Origin: Streptomyces halobius
Lineage (GTDB): Bacteria > Actinomycetota > Actinomycetes > Streptomycetales > Streptomycetaceae
NCBI RefSeq assembly: GCF_023277745.1
Contig: NZ_CP086322.1
Coordinates: forward strand, 3,658,001 to 3,722,000
Length of the DNA: 64,000 nucleotides
Direction of reading: 5' to 3'
Positions within the stretch are counted from its first letter, which is position 1. Every line of letters starts with the position of its first letter. Shown one piece after another: positions 8,142-17,099 of this stretch. The translations under genes were made by a program, and so were the position numbers. Under the pieces are notes generated by a model. The model did not search any database and was not told where the DNA came from. It was given only the letters and a program-made list of their open reading frames with translations.

Positions 8142-9154
8142 CGGGCCGTCTCCTCGGTGGTGGGGGTCGCGTCGGTCGCCGTGGTGAGGGCGATGAACGC
8201 CTGTTCCAGGCCGAGGCCGGAGACCTCCAGGTTGTGCGGGTAGCAGCCGAGGCCGTAGAGGGCGTGCACCGTCGCGTCGGCGTCGTGGGACTGGATGCGG
8301 ACCGTGCGCCCGGCACCCGCGGCGGAGCCGCGGTCGGACACGGACAGGGAGGTCAGGGCCGGCAGGCCGTGCAGCGCGGTGTGGTCGACCGGCTCGGCGA
8401 GGTCGAAGGTGATCCGGCGGGCGCCGGCCCTGGCCTTGATCTCGGCGGCGGTGCCGTCGGCCAGCACCCGGCCGCGGTGCAGCACGATCACGCGGTCGGC
8501 TATCTCGTCGGCCTCTTCGAGGTAGTGCGTCGCGAACAGGACCGTACGGCCCTGCTGGGCCTGCTGCCGCATCGCGCCCCAGAAGGTCCGCCGGGCGGAG
8601 ACGTCCATGCCGGTGGTCGGCTCGTCCAGCACGATCAGGTCGTTGGCCCCGGCGGTGGCGAGGGCGAACCGGACCCGCTGCTCCTGGCCGCCGGAGAGCT
8701 TGTCGACCATGCGGTCGGCGAGGTCGGTGATGCCGGCGGTGGCCAGGATCTCGTCGAGGGGGCGGCCGCGCGGGTGCAGATCGCGGGCGAGCCGGACCAG
8801 CTCCTTGACCTTGACGCCCTCCATGAGGCCGCCGCTCTGCAGCATCGCGCCGACCTTGCCCTGCTCTATCGCCCGCTGCGGGGTCGTGCCGAAGAGGCTC
8901 ACGGAGCCGGAGTCGGGGGTGCGCAGCCCGAGGAGGAGGTCGAGGGTGGAGGACTTGCCCGCGCCGTTCGGCCCGAGGAGGGCGACGGTCTCACCCGGAT
9001 TCAGCTCCAGCCGCAGATCGGCCACCGCGCGCACCGCGCCGTAACTCTTGTTGACCTGCCGGAAGCTGACCACGGGGACCGGGGCCGCGCGGTGTGTGGC
9101 GGTGGCCGTGGTCGCGGCGCCCGTCGCGGCTGTCGTCGTCTCTGTCGTCGTCAT
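8138..9154 (-). CDS. ABC-2 type exporter, ATP-binding subunit
   Basis: 338 residues from ATG 9154; a GTG at 9169 in frame is possible but adds only five residues. After a Thr/Ala-rich head of about 25 residues comes the nucleotide-binding domain: Walker A GPNGAGKSS, Q-loop MLQSGGLMEG, signature LSGGQEQRVR, Walker B LIVLDEPTTG, and H-loop FATHYLEEADEIAD. The C-terminal 90 residues are the accessory DUF4162-like region of drug and antibiotic exporters. First gene of the ABC-kinase-regulator transcript; the palindrome at 9212 lies about 58 bases upstream of the start. Confidence 0.92.
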   Translation of the reverse strand: MTTTETTTAATGAATTATATHRAAPVPVVSFRQVNKSYGAVRAVADLRLELNPGETVALLGPNGAGKSSTLDLLLGLRTPDSGSVSLFGTTPQRAIEQGKVGAMLQSGGLMEGVKVKELVRLARDLHPRGRPLDEILATAGITDLADRMVDKLSGGQEQRVRFALATAGANDLIVLDEPTTGMDVSARRTFWGAMRQQAQQGRTVLFATHYLEEADEIADRVIVLHRGRVLADGTAAEIKARAGARRITFDLAEPVDHTALHGLPALTSLSVSDRGSAAGAGRTVRIQSHDADATVHALYGLGCYPHNLEVSGLGLEQAFIALTTATDATPTTEETAR

Positions 9155-9211
9155 GCCATTCAGCTTCACGGCTTCGCGATCCGCACGGCAGTGTCAGGTG
9201 TAGGCAACCTG

Positions 9212-9229
9212 CCATGACATCTGTCATGG
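9212..9229. promoter_or_regulatory. Perfect palindrome CCATGACA-TC-TGTCATGG, likely regulator operator
   Basis: Two 8-base arms with a 2-base centre form a perfect inverted repeat 58 bases upstream of the ABC ATPase start. Size, symmetry and position suit a dimeric NarL/LuxR-type regulator such as the one encoded at 5301-5906. Autoregulation is the inference; no other copy was noticed in the window. Confidence 0.55.
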
Positions 9230-9235
9230 GTGAGA

Positions 9236-9290
9236 CCCCCTAGGGGATGCCCTGAGGAATCGCCCTGAGGGGGCCTCTACCTGTGCTTTC
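9236..9290 (-). terminator. CCCTNAGG-rich segment after the PG_binding_4 gene
   Basis: The gap 9230-9360 contains CCCCCTAGGGG and two CCCTGAGG copies that can fold into small hairpins on the minus strand, beginning about 70 bases after the stop at 9361. It resembles the CCCTAAGGG-type structures near 23.5, 37.3 and 42.9 kb. Weak as a terminator call. Confidence 0.3.
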
Positions 9291-9360
9291 GCGGTGCTGC
9301 GACGGTCGTCGGGCCTGATGACCGATGGTCGCTGCAGCGGTCGGCCGGCCGTGCGGACCG

Positions 9361-11754
9361 TCAGGCGTCCGCCCCGATGGTCTGGATCCGCTCGGCGGGG
9401 GTGCGGCCGCGCAGCGCCTTGGCCACCGCGCTCGCCACCTCCTTGACGCTGACCGGCTTCTTGGAGCCGTCGCCCTTGGTGAGCAGCACGCCGCTGAAGG
9501 TGTCGCCGTAGAGGTCCTTCAGGGCCGGCAGGTTGTAGTACGGCACCAGTTCGCCGTTCTTGATGGTGAACGACAGGAACTTCGGGATGGACTTCTGCGG
9601 GCTGAAGGAGACCGTGTGCGCCGGGTCCGTACGGACCGTCACCAGGCCGGACATCGCGGGCTCCGCGTACTGCTTGAGCGCCTCGTCCACCGCGGCCTTG
9701 TCGATCTTCGGCTGCCGGGTGGCGACGGCCAGCACGACGGGGGTGTCGGTGCCCGTGGTGACCCGGTTCTGGTACGCCTCGGCGACCTTGGACTTGGACG
9801 CCGCGACGTCGATGGACTTGTACGGCTGTCCGTAGTGCGGCACCGCCTTGCCGTTCGCGAAGGTGATCCCGCCTTCCTTGGCGGCGGCCGAGGCACCCGC
9901 CACGTTCTCCAGCGCGACGCCCAGCTTCTCGTTGTCGACGATCATCTGCGGCTCGGCCGTACGGGTGCCGCCGAACAGCGAGCCGATGACGGAGACCGGG
10001 TTGTAGTCGCGGCCGGTCGCGTTGCGGACGGTGGCGTGGATGTCGACGTCCAGGCCGGCCTTCGCGGGCTGGAGGGTCACGGACTTGCCGTCGACGGAGA
10101 GCTTCAGCGGCTCGGTACGGCGGTCCTTGAGCGCCGTCTGCAGCTTCTCGACGGCCTCTTCGTTGCTGGTGCCGCCGATGTCCACGCCGAGCGCGGTGGT
10201 GCCGTTGGGCACATCGGCGTGGTCGAGCAGCAGGCCCGCGCCGTAGGCGAGACCGGCCACGACCACGAGGCCGACACCGGCGAGGGCGATCTTGTTGCGG
10301 CCCTTCTTGGGCGGGTTGATCGGCTCGGGGATCTTGGGGCGCGCGGGGGCGGCGCTGTCATCGCTGCCCGACGGGCCGGACGGGGACGGCGAGGGGGACG
10401 GCGGGCCGTCCGCCCCGGGGGTCGTCGGGATACCGCTGACCAGGGTGTCGCCGGAGAGCCTGTCACGGGGGCCGGACCCGCCGGGGGCGCCGCCGCTCAC
10501 CCCGCCGGGCGCACCGACGCGTTCACCGGGAGCGCCGCTCCGGGGCCCCCCGACCGGACCGCCCGTCGGACCGCTGTGGGGACCGCTCGTCACACCGCCG
10601 GGCAGACCGCCAGAAATGCCGCCGGTGACGCCGAGGCCGCTGCCCGGCCCCGCCAGCGGAGGCGCCGGCGGCTGCGGGGTGAGCGGTGTGGTGTCGTCCC
10701 GCATCGTGGGGGTACTGCCGGTGCCCGGCCCGGAGTCGCCGAAGCCGGGCGGGAGGTTGAGCACGCTCTCGCCGCGCGCGGGCCCTGTCGTGGGACCGCT
10801 CGGGCCGGCGGCGCCGCTCCGGGGGGTGTCGAACGGGCTGGGTTCACGCGCGGGGCCGTCGAAGGGCGAGCCGCCCCCGGGAGTGTCGAACGGCGAGCCG
10901 CCCCCTGAGGACGTGTCGAACGGGGAGCTGCCCAGCGGGTCGGACAGCGGATCGCGCAGTGGGGCGCCGCTCTCGAACGGGGATCCTCCGCCGCTCTCGG
11001 TTCCTCCGCCGCTCTCGGCTTCTCCCCCACTCCCGGCTTCGCTCGACCGGGGGGACCCCCATGACCGGAGGGGCTCCCAGGAGCCGGAGGTGCCCCCAAC
11101 CCGCGGCGCGTCGCCTTCGAACGGCGAGCTGCCGCCACCCCGCGGCGCACCGCTCTCGAACGGCGAGCCGCCGCCCTGCGACGCACCGCCGTCCGAGAAG
11201 TACGGCAGGTCGGGGCGCTGCGGAGGCGTGGCGCCGGACGCGCCGCGCGGCGCCGGGGACGGCCCGCCCGGGGCGGGCGGTGCCGCGTGGGAGCCGGTGG
11301 TCGAGGACTGACTGCCGGTCCCGGCCTGCGTCTTGCGCGGCGCGAACCAGTCGCTGCTCCTCTCGGCCGGGCCGCCCGCGGAGGTCGTGTCCGCCGCCGC
11401 GTCGGGCCGTGGGGTGTTCGCCGTACGCTCCGCGTTCCGCTCGGATCCCCCGGCGGGACGCGGCGTGCCCCGGGAACCGGCGGAACCACCGGACACAGCC
11501 GATCCGTTCATGCCGGACTCCTCACCGACGGGCTTGCGCACGACGACCGGCGGGATGGGGCGCGACCCCGGAATATTGATCTTGATCCGTGTCGTCAGCG
11601 TGGTCTCGGTCTTCTGTTCCTCCGGCTGCGTCCCGGAGGCCAGCGCCTCGTCGCCGTCTCCCCTGGGCGAGCCGTACGGCGGCGTCCCGGACGGGTACGC
11701 GGCTCCGCCACGGCCCTGGGGGCCGGAGGACGAATTGTCAGATTCACGACTCAA
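9361..11754 (-). CDS. Large single-pass membrane protein with PG_binding_4 domain
   Basis: 797 residues from TTG 11754, chosen because GGGAGAA lies 7-8 bases upstream; the frame to 11874 adds unlikely residues. Roughly the first 490 residues are Gly/Pro/Ser-rich and disordered, with imperfect repeats built on SPFES, SPFEG and SPFDT units preceded by GG(G)S. One membrane helix follows (IALAGVGLVVVAGLAYGAGLLLDHADV), then about 280 outside residues with the putative peptidoglycan-binding type 4 domain (VDIGGTSNEEAVEKLQTALKDR, LQPAKAGLDVDI). No catalytic VanW or L,D-transpeptidase domain is visible. Likely a cell-envelope protein with an unusually long cytoplasmic tail. It lies downstream of the mshB pair on the same strand. 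Confidence 0.82.
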   Translation of the reverse strand: MSRESDNSSSGPQGRGGAAYPSGTPPYGSPRGDGDEALASGTQPEEQKTETTLTTRIKINIPGSRPIPPVVVRKPVGEESGMNGSAVSGGSAGSRGTPRPAGGSERNAERTANTPRPDAAADTTSAGGPAERSSDWFAPRKTQAGTGSQSSTTGSHAAPPAPGGPSPAPRGASGATPPQRPDLPYFSDGGASQGGGSPFESGAPRGGGSSPFEGDAPRVGGTSGSWEPLRSWGSPRSSEAGSGGEAESGGGTESGGGSPFESGAPLRDPLSDPLGSSPFDTSSGGGSPFDTPGGGSPFDGPAREPSPFDTPRSGAAGPSGPTTGPARGESVLNLPPGFGDSGPGTGSTPTMRDDTTPLTPQPPAPPLAGPGSGLGVTGGISGGLPGGVTSGPHSGPTGGPVGGPRSGAPGERVGAPGGVSGGAPGGSGPRDRLSGDTLVSGIPTTPGADGPPSPSPSPSGPSGSDDSAAPARPKIPEPINPPKKGRNKIALAGVGLVVVAGLAYGAGLLLDHADVPNGTTALGVDIGGTSNEEAVEKLQTALKDRRTEPLKLSVDGKSVTLQPAKAGLDVDIHATVRNATGRDYNPVSVIGSLFGGTRTAEPQMIVDNEKLGVALENVAGASAAAKEGGITFANGKAVPHYGQPYKSIDVAASKSKVAEAYQNRVTTGTDTPVVLAVATRQPKIDKAAVDEALKQYAEPAMSGLVTVRTDPAHTVSFSPQKSIPKFLSFTIKNGELVPYYNLPALKDLYGDTFSGVLLTKGDGSKKPVSVKEVASAVAKALRGRTPAERIQTIGADA

Positions 11755-11958
11755 AGCAGGTTCTCCCGGTTGGCTCCGCCGCTCGTCAGAGATGATCCCC
11801 GGCCTCGGGCCGGGAGGTGCCCCCAGGGCGTCGCGGCGGCGCGCACCACCATACTGTCCGCCGCCGATGGGCACTTGAAGAGCGTACGAACACCGCTGGC
11901 ACGAGCGAACCCCTGGATCAGCGGATTTCCCGCGGCATCCGTCCTGGTATGGACCACG
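11755..11958. other. Gap between the DUF6113 gene and the PG_binding_4 gene
   Basis: These 204 bases carry the ribosome-binding site of the downstream TTG start and otherwise no gene that I trust. A 78-residue minus-strand frame from 11987 crosses it, but it begins inside the DUF6113 gene and has no family features. Confidence 0.4.
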
Positions 11959-12507
11959 TCATCCGCCAACTCGGCCGCGCGGAACACCCGTAGCGCGCAT
12001 CTGGCCGATGGTGGCGCAGATCACACCCACCACGATGCCACCCAGCAGGAAGAGATACGAGCCGGGCCCCGCCGGGAAGAGGAAGTCCCCCTCCGGCCGG
12101 GCGTCGCCGAGCAGCAGAAACACGGTCACCAGCCAGGCCGCGCCGGGCACCAGGACACCGGCCGCGGTACGGGTCGCCGTGACGCCGCCGTAGAAGAGGC
12201 CGCCGGTTCCGGCCAGCGCGAGCAGCAAACCGCCCGGGGGCCACGCCCCTTGGACGAGCGTGCCGGCGAGCGCGACCAGCACTCCCGCGACCAACAGCAG
12301 GACATACAGGCCGATGCGGCCCGCGGTCAGCGGCACGCTCTGGACTGGGGCCGGGCCGGACGGCCGCCCCGCCGAGGCCGCCGGCCGCGCGCCGGACGCT
12401 CCGCCGCTGCCCGCCCGCGCCCGCCGGGCCGCGTTCCCACCGTTCCGGCCGTTCTCACCGCCGCTTTGTCCGCTTTCGGCGGCCCCGCCGCCCTTGGCCG
12501 CGTTCAT
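11959..12507 (-). CDS. DUF6113-type four-helix membrane protein
   Basis: 182 residues. A 55-residue Gly/Ala/Arg-rich head precedes four membrane helices at about 65-88, 90-110, 117-136 and 149-170 (for example [17 protein letters not shown]). No catalytic motif is visible. The start ATG overlaps the mshB stop by 4 bases, so the two are translationally coupled; this pairing with mshB is recurrent in Streptomyces as far as I recall. A role in mycothiol metabolism or transport is only a guess from position. Confidence 0.8.
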   Translation of the reverse strand: MNAAKGGGAAESGQSGGENGRNGGNAARRARAGSGGASGARPAASAGRPSGPAPVQSVPLTAGRIGLYVLLLVAGVLVALAGTLVQGAWPPGGLLLALAGTGGLFYGGVTATRTAAGVLVPGAAWLVTVFLLLGDARPEGDFLFPAGPGSYLFLLGGIVVGVICATIGQMRATGVPRGRVGG

Positions 12508-13508
12508 TCCGCAACCTCCTCGATCCGGCCGCTCCGCGCCGCGCCCGCCGGCACGGCGATCCCCGCGAAGAGATCGTCCTCCAGCTCACCTTCGGCGGCA
12601 CCCGAGAACCCGTGCACCAGTTGGTAGTGCTCGGTACGGAACAGCGGCTGGCCCAGGTCGTTGGAGAGCGCGAAGAACGGCCCGTCGACCGCGATCTGGG
12701 TGGCGTGGGCGCGCATCGCCTCGGTCTTGGCGGCGGCGTATGTCTCATTTCCGGCGATCGTCGCCGTGACGTCGGCATCCGGCACCACGCCCGGCACATC
12801 GTCGGCCGAGGCGATCCCCAAGAAGGCGTGACCGGCCGTGCGCAGCCGGGCCAGGCCCCTCTCGACCTCGGACCGGGGGTTGCAGTTCCAGTAGATCTTG
12901 CCGATCGCGTACGCCGGGCCCAGATCAGGCCGGAACTCCGCCTGCGCGGCGAGCTCGGCGGCCCGCATCGCGACGCGGTGGGCCTGGATGTGGTCGGGGT
13001 GGCCGTATCCGCCATTCGGGTCGTAGGTGACCAGCACCTGCGGCTGGATCTCTCTGACGACGGCCACGAGATGGGCGGCCGCCTCGTCGAGATCGGCCTG
13101 CCAGAAGGCGTTCGGCCGGTCGTTCTGGGGGGCGCCCATCATCCCGGAGTCGCGGTAGCGGCCCGCTCCGCCCAGGAAGCGGTGGTCGGTGACGCCCAGG
13201 GCCCGCATCGCGGCGGCCAGCTCGTCGGCACGGTGCGGGCCCAGGGTGTCGTCACGGTCGGGGGCGAGATGGGCGAGCCCGGCCGGGATGACCTCGCCCT
13301 CCTCGCCGAGGGTGCAGGTCACCAGGGTGACCAGCGCGCCCTCGGCCGCGTACCTGGCCATGGTGACGCCGTGGTTGATCGACTCGTCGTCCGGGTGCGC
13401 GTGCACCAGCAGCAGACGGCGGGCGGGGAGGTCACTGTGGCGCGGCGGGGATCCCCCCGCACACTGGGCGGACCTCCCAGCGGTGGCTGGGGGAGGGTGG
13501 GCGGTCAT
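12504..13508 (-). CDS. mshB: Mycothiol biosynthesis deacetylase MshB
   Basis: 334 residues, LmbE/PIG-L fold zinc deacetylase that removes acetate from GlcNAc-inositol, the second enzymatic step of mycothiol synthesis. The zinc motif AHPDDES lies at about 37-43 and the second histidine region is [12 protein letters not shown]. Other matches to MshB are [31 protein letters not shown] and the [13 protein letters not shown] loop. The first 28 residues are a Pro/Arg-rich extension, so the true start could be internal. Its stop overlaps the DUF6113 start (ATGA). The presence of mycothiol synthesis supports an actinomycete host. Confidence 0.94.
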   Translation of the reverse strand: MTAHPPPATAGRSAQCAGGSPPRHSDLPARRLLLVHAHPDDESINHGVTMARYAAEGALVTLVTCTLGEEGEVIPAGLAHLAPDRDDTLGPHRADELAAAMRALGVTDHRFLGGAGRYRDSGMMGAPQNDRPNAFWQADLDEAAAHLVAVVREIQPQVLVTYDPNGGYGHPDHIQAHRVAMRAAELAAQAEFRPDLGPAYAIGKIYWNCNPRSEVERGLARLRTAGHAFLGIASADDVPGVVPDADVTATIAGNETYAAAKTEAMRAHATQIAVDGPFFALSNDLGQPLFRTEHYQLVHGFSGAAEGELEDDLFAGIAVPAGAARSGRIEEVAE

Positions 13509-13669
13509 GCGAACAGCCTACGAGCCGCCCGCTCCTCCTTCAGCGCGCGATCCCGGTCGCCGCGCTACGCCCGATCGAAGGACGGGGCCGTAGCGGCCCT
13601 GACGGCACGGACGGGGCACGGGGGCGGGGCAGGAGGGACGGACGGGCCCGGACGGACCGGCTCCCGCGG

Positions 13670-13864
13670 TCAGAACTTGATGCCCCCGATCATGGAGGCG
13701 ACATTCGTGGTCATCGTCTTGACCGTCGGAGCAATGGACGAGCTGGCCAGATAGAAGCCCAGCAGCATGCAGACGAACGCATGCCCGGCCTTCAGCCCGG
13801 ACTTCTTGACGAGCAAGAAGACGATGATCGCCAGCAGCACCACCGCCGAAATTGAGAGTGCCAC
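13670..13864 (-). CDS. Conserved 64-residue membrane peptide
   Basis: GTG start at 13864 with a good ribosome-binding site (TTGGAGGTGAG). Two hydrophobic helices (ISAVVLLAIIVFLLV and AFVCMLLGFYLASSSIA) are joined by KKSGLKAGH, ending in a short polar tail. I recall very similar small proteins in many Streptomyces near mshB, but no function is known to me. It is a single gene, 160 bases upstream of the mshB start and divergent from the S9 peptidase gene. Confidence 0.75.
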   Translation of the reverse strand: MALSISAVVLLAIIVFLLVKKSGLKAGHAFVCMLLGFYLASSSIAPTVKTMTTNVASMIGGIKF

Positions 13865-14096
13865 GGCGGCTCACCTCCAAGTACACACGGACCGGACAGA
13901 GTTGACGGTGCGCGGGCCTCTTGGACGGAACCGCGCACCGGCGTATGCCAAGGGCTCTTTACCCCGTACCCACCACGCGCAAGGGATCATAACTTTCCGT
14001 CCGTGCGCATAAGTCGGTGCACAGGAGCAGAGTGGGGGCGCACAGGCCGTTGGCGAGCGCGACCACACCCGTCTCCGCACCCGTAGTCTCGGCCAC

Positions 14097-16304
14097 ATGA
14101 CCGGACAGCTTTCCTTTCCCCGGCAGCACGCCCGTACCCAGCGCTTCACACTGGGCGCCCCGCGTGACTATGCCGTTTCCCCGGACGGCGCGCGCGTCGT
14201 CTTCCTCCGCTCCCTCACGGGAACCGACCGGACCCAGCAGCTATGGGTCCTCGACCTGGCCGAGGGACGGGAGTTCGCGGCCGCCGATCCGCGGGCCCTG
14301 CTCGCCGGCGCGGACGAGCAGCTCCCGCCCGAGGAGCGGGCCCGCCGCGAGCGCACCCGTGAGGGCTCGGCCGGCATCGTCGGCTACGGAGTGGACACCG
14401 CCGTCGAGTTGGCGGCATTCCCCCTGTCCGGCCGGCTGTTCGTCTCCGAGCTGCGGGCCGGCACCACGCGTGAACTGCCCGCCCAAGGGCCGGTGGTGGA
14501 CCCGCGGCCGTCTCCGGACGGCCGTTATATCGCCTTTGTAGCACAGGGCCGCCTGCGGCTGGTCCCGGTGGACGGCGTCAACACGGCCGACGGCGGCGCA
14601 TACGGGACCGGCGGCGGCTCCGCCCGCGGGGGCGCCGACCGGGTGCTCGCGGAGCCCGACGGTCCCGATGTCACCTGGGGCCTGGCCGAGTTCATCGCGG
14701 CCGAGGAGATGGGCCGTTACCGGGGCTTCTGGTGGTCGCCGGACAGCGACCGGGTGCTCGCCGCGCGGGTCGACGAGTCTCCCGTGGGGCACTGGTGGAT
14801 CTCCGACCCCGCCCATCCGGACCGCGAGCCCGTCCAGATCCGCTACCCGGCGGCCGGCACCCCCAACGCCAGGGTCACGCTGGCCCTGTTCGGCCTGGAC
14901 GGCGCGCGGACGGACGTCACCTGGGACACCGAGCGCTACCCCTACCTCGCCCGCGTCCACTGGTCCGCGGCCGGTCCGCCGCTGCTCCTGGTCCAGTCCC
15001 GCGACCAGCGCGACCAGCGCTATCTCACGGTCGACACCGCGACGGGCGCGACCCGCACGGTGCACGAGGACGAGGACGAGGCATGGGTCGAGCCGTTCCC
15101 CGGGGTGCCCGCCTGGACACCGGACGGCCGGCTGGTGCGGATCGCGGACGAGGGCGGCGCGCGCAAGCTGTTCGTCGGCGACCGCCCGCTGACCGCCGCG
15201 CCGCTGCACGTCCGGGCGGTGCTGGACATCGGCGAGGACGATGTCCTCTTCTCCGCCAGCGGCACCGATCTGCATGACATCGGCGTCTACCGCGCCTGGT
15301 TCCGCGGCAGCGGCGACCAGGGCGGCTGGGAACGGGTGGGCGACCGGCCGTACCCGACCGTCTCCTCCGCGGTGCGCGGAGGAGCCGGGTCGGCCACCGT
15401 CCTGCTGTCCCAGGCGTCGCTGGAGCGGCCCGGCGCCCAGGTGGAGGTGGTGCGGCTGGGCGCGGACGGCGGGGAGAAGACCCTCGCCACGATCGGTTCG
15501 TACGCCGAGAAGCCGGTCATCACCGCCCGGCCCCGCCTCGTCCTCGCGGGCGAACGGGAGATCCCGTGCGCGGTACTGCTGCCGGACGGCTATACGGAGG
15601 GCGACGGTCCGCTGCCGGTGCTGATGGATCCGTACGGCGGCCCGCACGGCCAGCGGGTGGTAGCGGCGCACAACGCCCATCTGACGTCACAGTGGTTCGC
15701 CGACCAGGGGTTCGCGGTGATCGTCGCGGACGGGCGGGGCACCCCGGGCCGCTCCCCCGCGTGGGAGAAGGCGGTCTCCCGGAACCTCGCGGAGGTCGTC
15801 CTGGAGGACCAGGTGCACGCCCTCCAGGCACTGGCCGGTTCCTTTCCCCTGGACCTGGGGCGGGTGGCCATCCGCGGCTGGTCCTTCGGCGGTTACCTCG
15901 CGGGGCTCGCGGCGCTGCGGCGGCCGGATGTCTTCCACGCCGCCGTGGTGGGCGCTCCGGTCACGGACCTCCGCTTGTACGACACGCATTACCAGGAGCG
16001 GTACCTCGGCCACCCCGACGAGGAGCCGGCGGTCTACGCCGCCAACTCGTTGATCACGGACGAGGGGTTGTCCGGGGCGGCGGAGCAGCACCGTCCGATG
16101 CTGATCGTGCACGGTCTGGCCGACGACAACGTGGTGGTGGCGCATGCGCTGCGCCTGTCGTCGGCCCTTCTCGCTGCGGGCCGCCCGCACGAGGTGCTGC
16201 CGTTGTCGGGGGTGACTCATATGACGCCGCAGGAGCAGGTGGCGGAGAATTTGCTGCTGCTGCAGGTGGAGTTTCTTCGGCGGGCGTTGCACACCGCCGC
16301 CTGA
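14097..16304 (+). CDS. S9-family prolyl oligopeptidase (dipeptidyl-peptidase IV type)
   Basis: 735 residues without a signal peptide. The N-terminal two thirds is a beta-propeller with TolB/DPP-IV-like blades (YAVSPDGARVVFLRS, DPRPSPDGRYIAFVAQ, FWWSPDSDRVLAARV). The C-terminal hydrolase has Ser596 in GWSFGGYLAG, Asp in HGLADDNVV and His in SGVTHMTPQ. It would cut oligopeptides after proline or alanine. It stands alone, upstream of bldK on the same strand but separated by about 800 bases with a hairpin. A role in trimming peptides imported or signalled through bldK is attractive but unproven. Confidence 0.9.
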   Translation: MTGQLSFPRQHARTQRFTLGAPRDYAVSPDGARVVFLRSLTGTDRTQQLWVLDLAEGREFAAADPRALLAGADEQLPPEERARRERTREGSAGIVGYGVDTAVELAAFPLSGRLFVSELRAGTTRELPAQGPVVDPRPSPDGRYIAFVAQGRLRLVPVDGVNTADGGAYGTGGGSARGGADRVLAEPDGPDVTWGLAEFIAAEEMGRYRGFWWSPDSDRVLAARVDESPVGHWWISDPAHPDREPVQIRYPAAGTPNARVTLALFGLDGARTDVTWDTERYPYLARVHWSAAGPPLLLVQSRDQRDQRYLTVDTATGATRTVHEDEDEAWVEPFPGVPAWTPDGRLVRIADEGGARKLFVGDRPLTAAPLHVRAVLDIGEDDVLFSASGTDLHDIGVYRAWFRGSGDQGGWERVGDRPYPTVSSAVRGGAGSATVLLSQASLERPGAQVEVVRLGADGGEKTLATIGSYAEKPVITARPRLVLAGEREIPCAVLLPDGYTEGDGPLPVLMDPYGGPHGQRVVAAHNAHLTSQWFADQGFAVIVADGRGTPGRSPAWEKAVSRNLAEVVLEDQVHALQALAGSFPLDLGRVAIRGWSFGGYLAGLAALRRPDVFHAAVVGAPVTDLRLYDTHYQERYLGHPDEEPAVYAANSLITDEGLSGAAEQHRPMLIVHGLADDNVVVAHALRLSSALLAAGRPHEVLPLSGVTHMTPQEQVAENLLLLQVEFLRRALHTAA

Positions 16305-16450
16305 GCCGTTCGCTGCGCTCTGCCTGGGCCCCACGTTGTCGGCCGGCCCGCCGTGGGGGTCGCCTGCGGCTGGCCTGCGCCGAGGTTCTCGGCTGTCCCG
16401 CCATTGCACCTGCGGTGGGCTGGTGCCGCTGCGCGGGGCCGTTCGGCAGC

Positions 16451-16489
16451 GGTGCCGGCCCTCCGGACTCCGTCCTGCGGACCGGCACC
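16451..16489 (+). terminator. Hairpin after the S9 peptidase gene
   Basis: Perfect 8-base arms GGTGCCGG and CCGGCACC (16451-16458, 16482-16489), with an inner TCCG/CGGA pairing, lie about 150 bases after the peptidase stop. A plausible terminator without a T-run. Confidence 0.45.
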
Positions 16490-16759
16490 TCCCGAGGAGA
16501 GTGGGAAGGAAGACCGGTGGGGGTACACGTAACCGGTTGTGTGCACCTTGTGGACGGATCACAGACACCCGACAGACCACATGTGCCCCACCAGCCTCTT
16601 TCCACCCACCGTCGGGAGGGGACGGACCGTAGGACTAGGACGGAGTCCGTAGGGCCGGCGCCGCACCCGAAAGAACCCACGCCCGCCGCAGGCACAACGG
16701 CGACAAGCCCCCTGCGGCGGGAAGCCGAAAACACGGCGAGCACCATGTCGGACAAGCAC

Positions 16760-16789
16760 GACCGGCCGGGAGCGAACCCCCGGCCGGTC
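16760..16789 (+). terminator. Perfect 11-bp hairpin in the bldK leader
   Basis: GACCGGCCGGG (16760-16770) pairs with CCCGGCCGGTC (16779-16789) across an 8-base loop. It could terminate read-through from the peptidase gene or act as an attenuator ahead of bldKA; no T-run follows. Confidence 0.5.
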
Positions 16790-16821
16790 TACGGCACCCG
16801 CACGGCCGTACGTTGTGAAGC

Positions 16822-16872
16822 ATGGCGCGTCCGTATATCGGTGTTGCGACGCGGAAGTTGCCTTCACGTTAA
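16822..16872 (+). CDS. Possible 16-residue leader peptide upstream of bldKA
   Basis: A short frame MARPYIGVATRKLPSR ends in TAA at 16870-16872, about 230 bases upstream of the bldKA start and just after the hairpin at 16760. No strong ribosome-binding site is visible (GTGAAGC precedes the ATG). It may be chance; it is noted because leader peptides are easily missed. Confidence 0.2.
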   Translation: MARPYIGVATRKLPSR

Positions 16873-17099
16873 AGAGGTTGGGCATGATTTGTCGCTCATG
16901 TCGCAAATCTCGGTTCCGTGTCAAGCACGCCCGTGCGTCAATCTGCGTAATCTTCGCTCAAGAAGCGGACGATCAGTACACCAGCACTCCCGATCCCCTT
17001 GACTCCGCCATAAATCACTTGCGAAAGTCCGCTTCATCCAGCGGTGCAGACCGGCGCCGCTTCATGTTCCAAGAGAACTCGGCGCGGGGGAACTTCGCG

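Larger units (their letters stand above)
16490..17099 (+). promoter_or_regulatory. Long leader region of the bldK operon
   Basis: About 610 bases with no convincing gene. It holds a strong hairpin (16760-16789), then a 230-base stretch with lower GC than the flanks, where the bldK promoter is expected; I could not fix -35/-10 boxes. One frame runs from 16815 into bldKA without a stop but lacks family features, so it is treated as leader. Confidence 0.5.

Noticed and set aside
10292..11311. Long plus-strand Pro/Gly frame opposite the PG_binding_4 gene
   Set aside because: Opposite-strand shadow of a low-complexity coding region, with no ribosome-binding site or family features.
16815..17099. 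95-residue N-terminal extension of BldKA
   Set aside because: Open in frame, but with biased, unrelated sequence and no ribosome-binding site; ATG 17100 has GGGGGAA and a normal family start.
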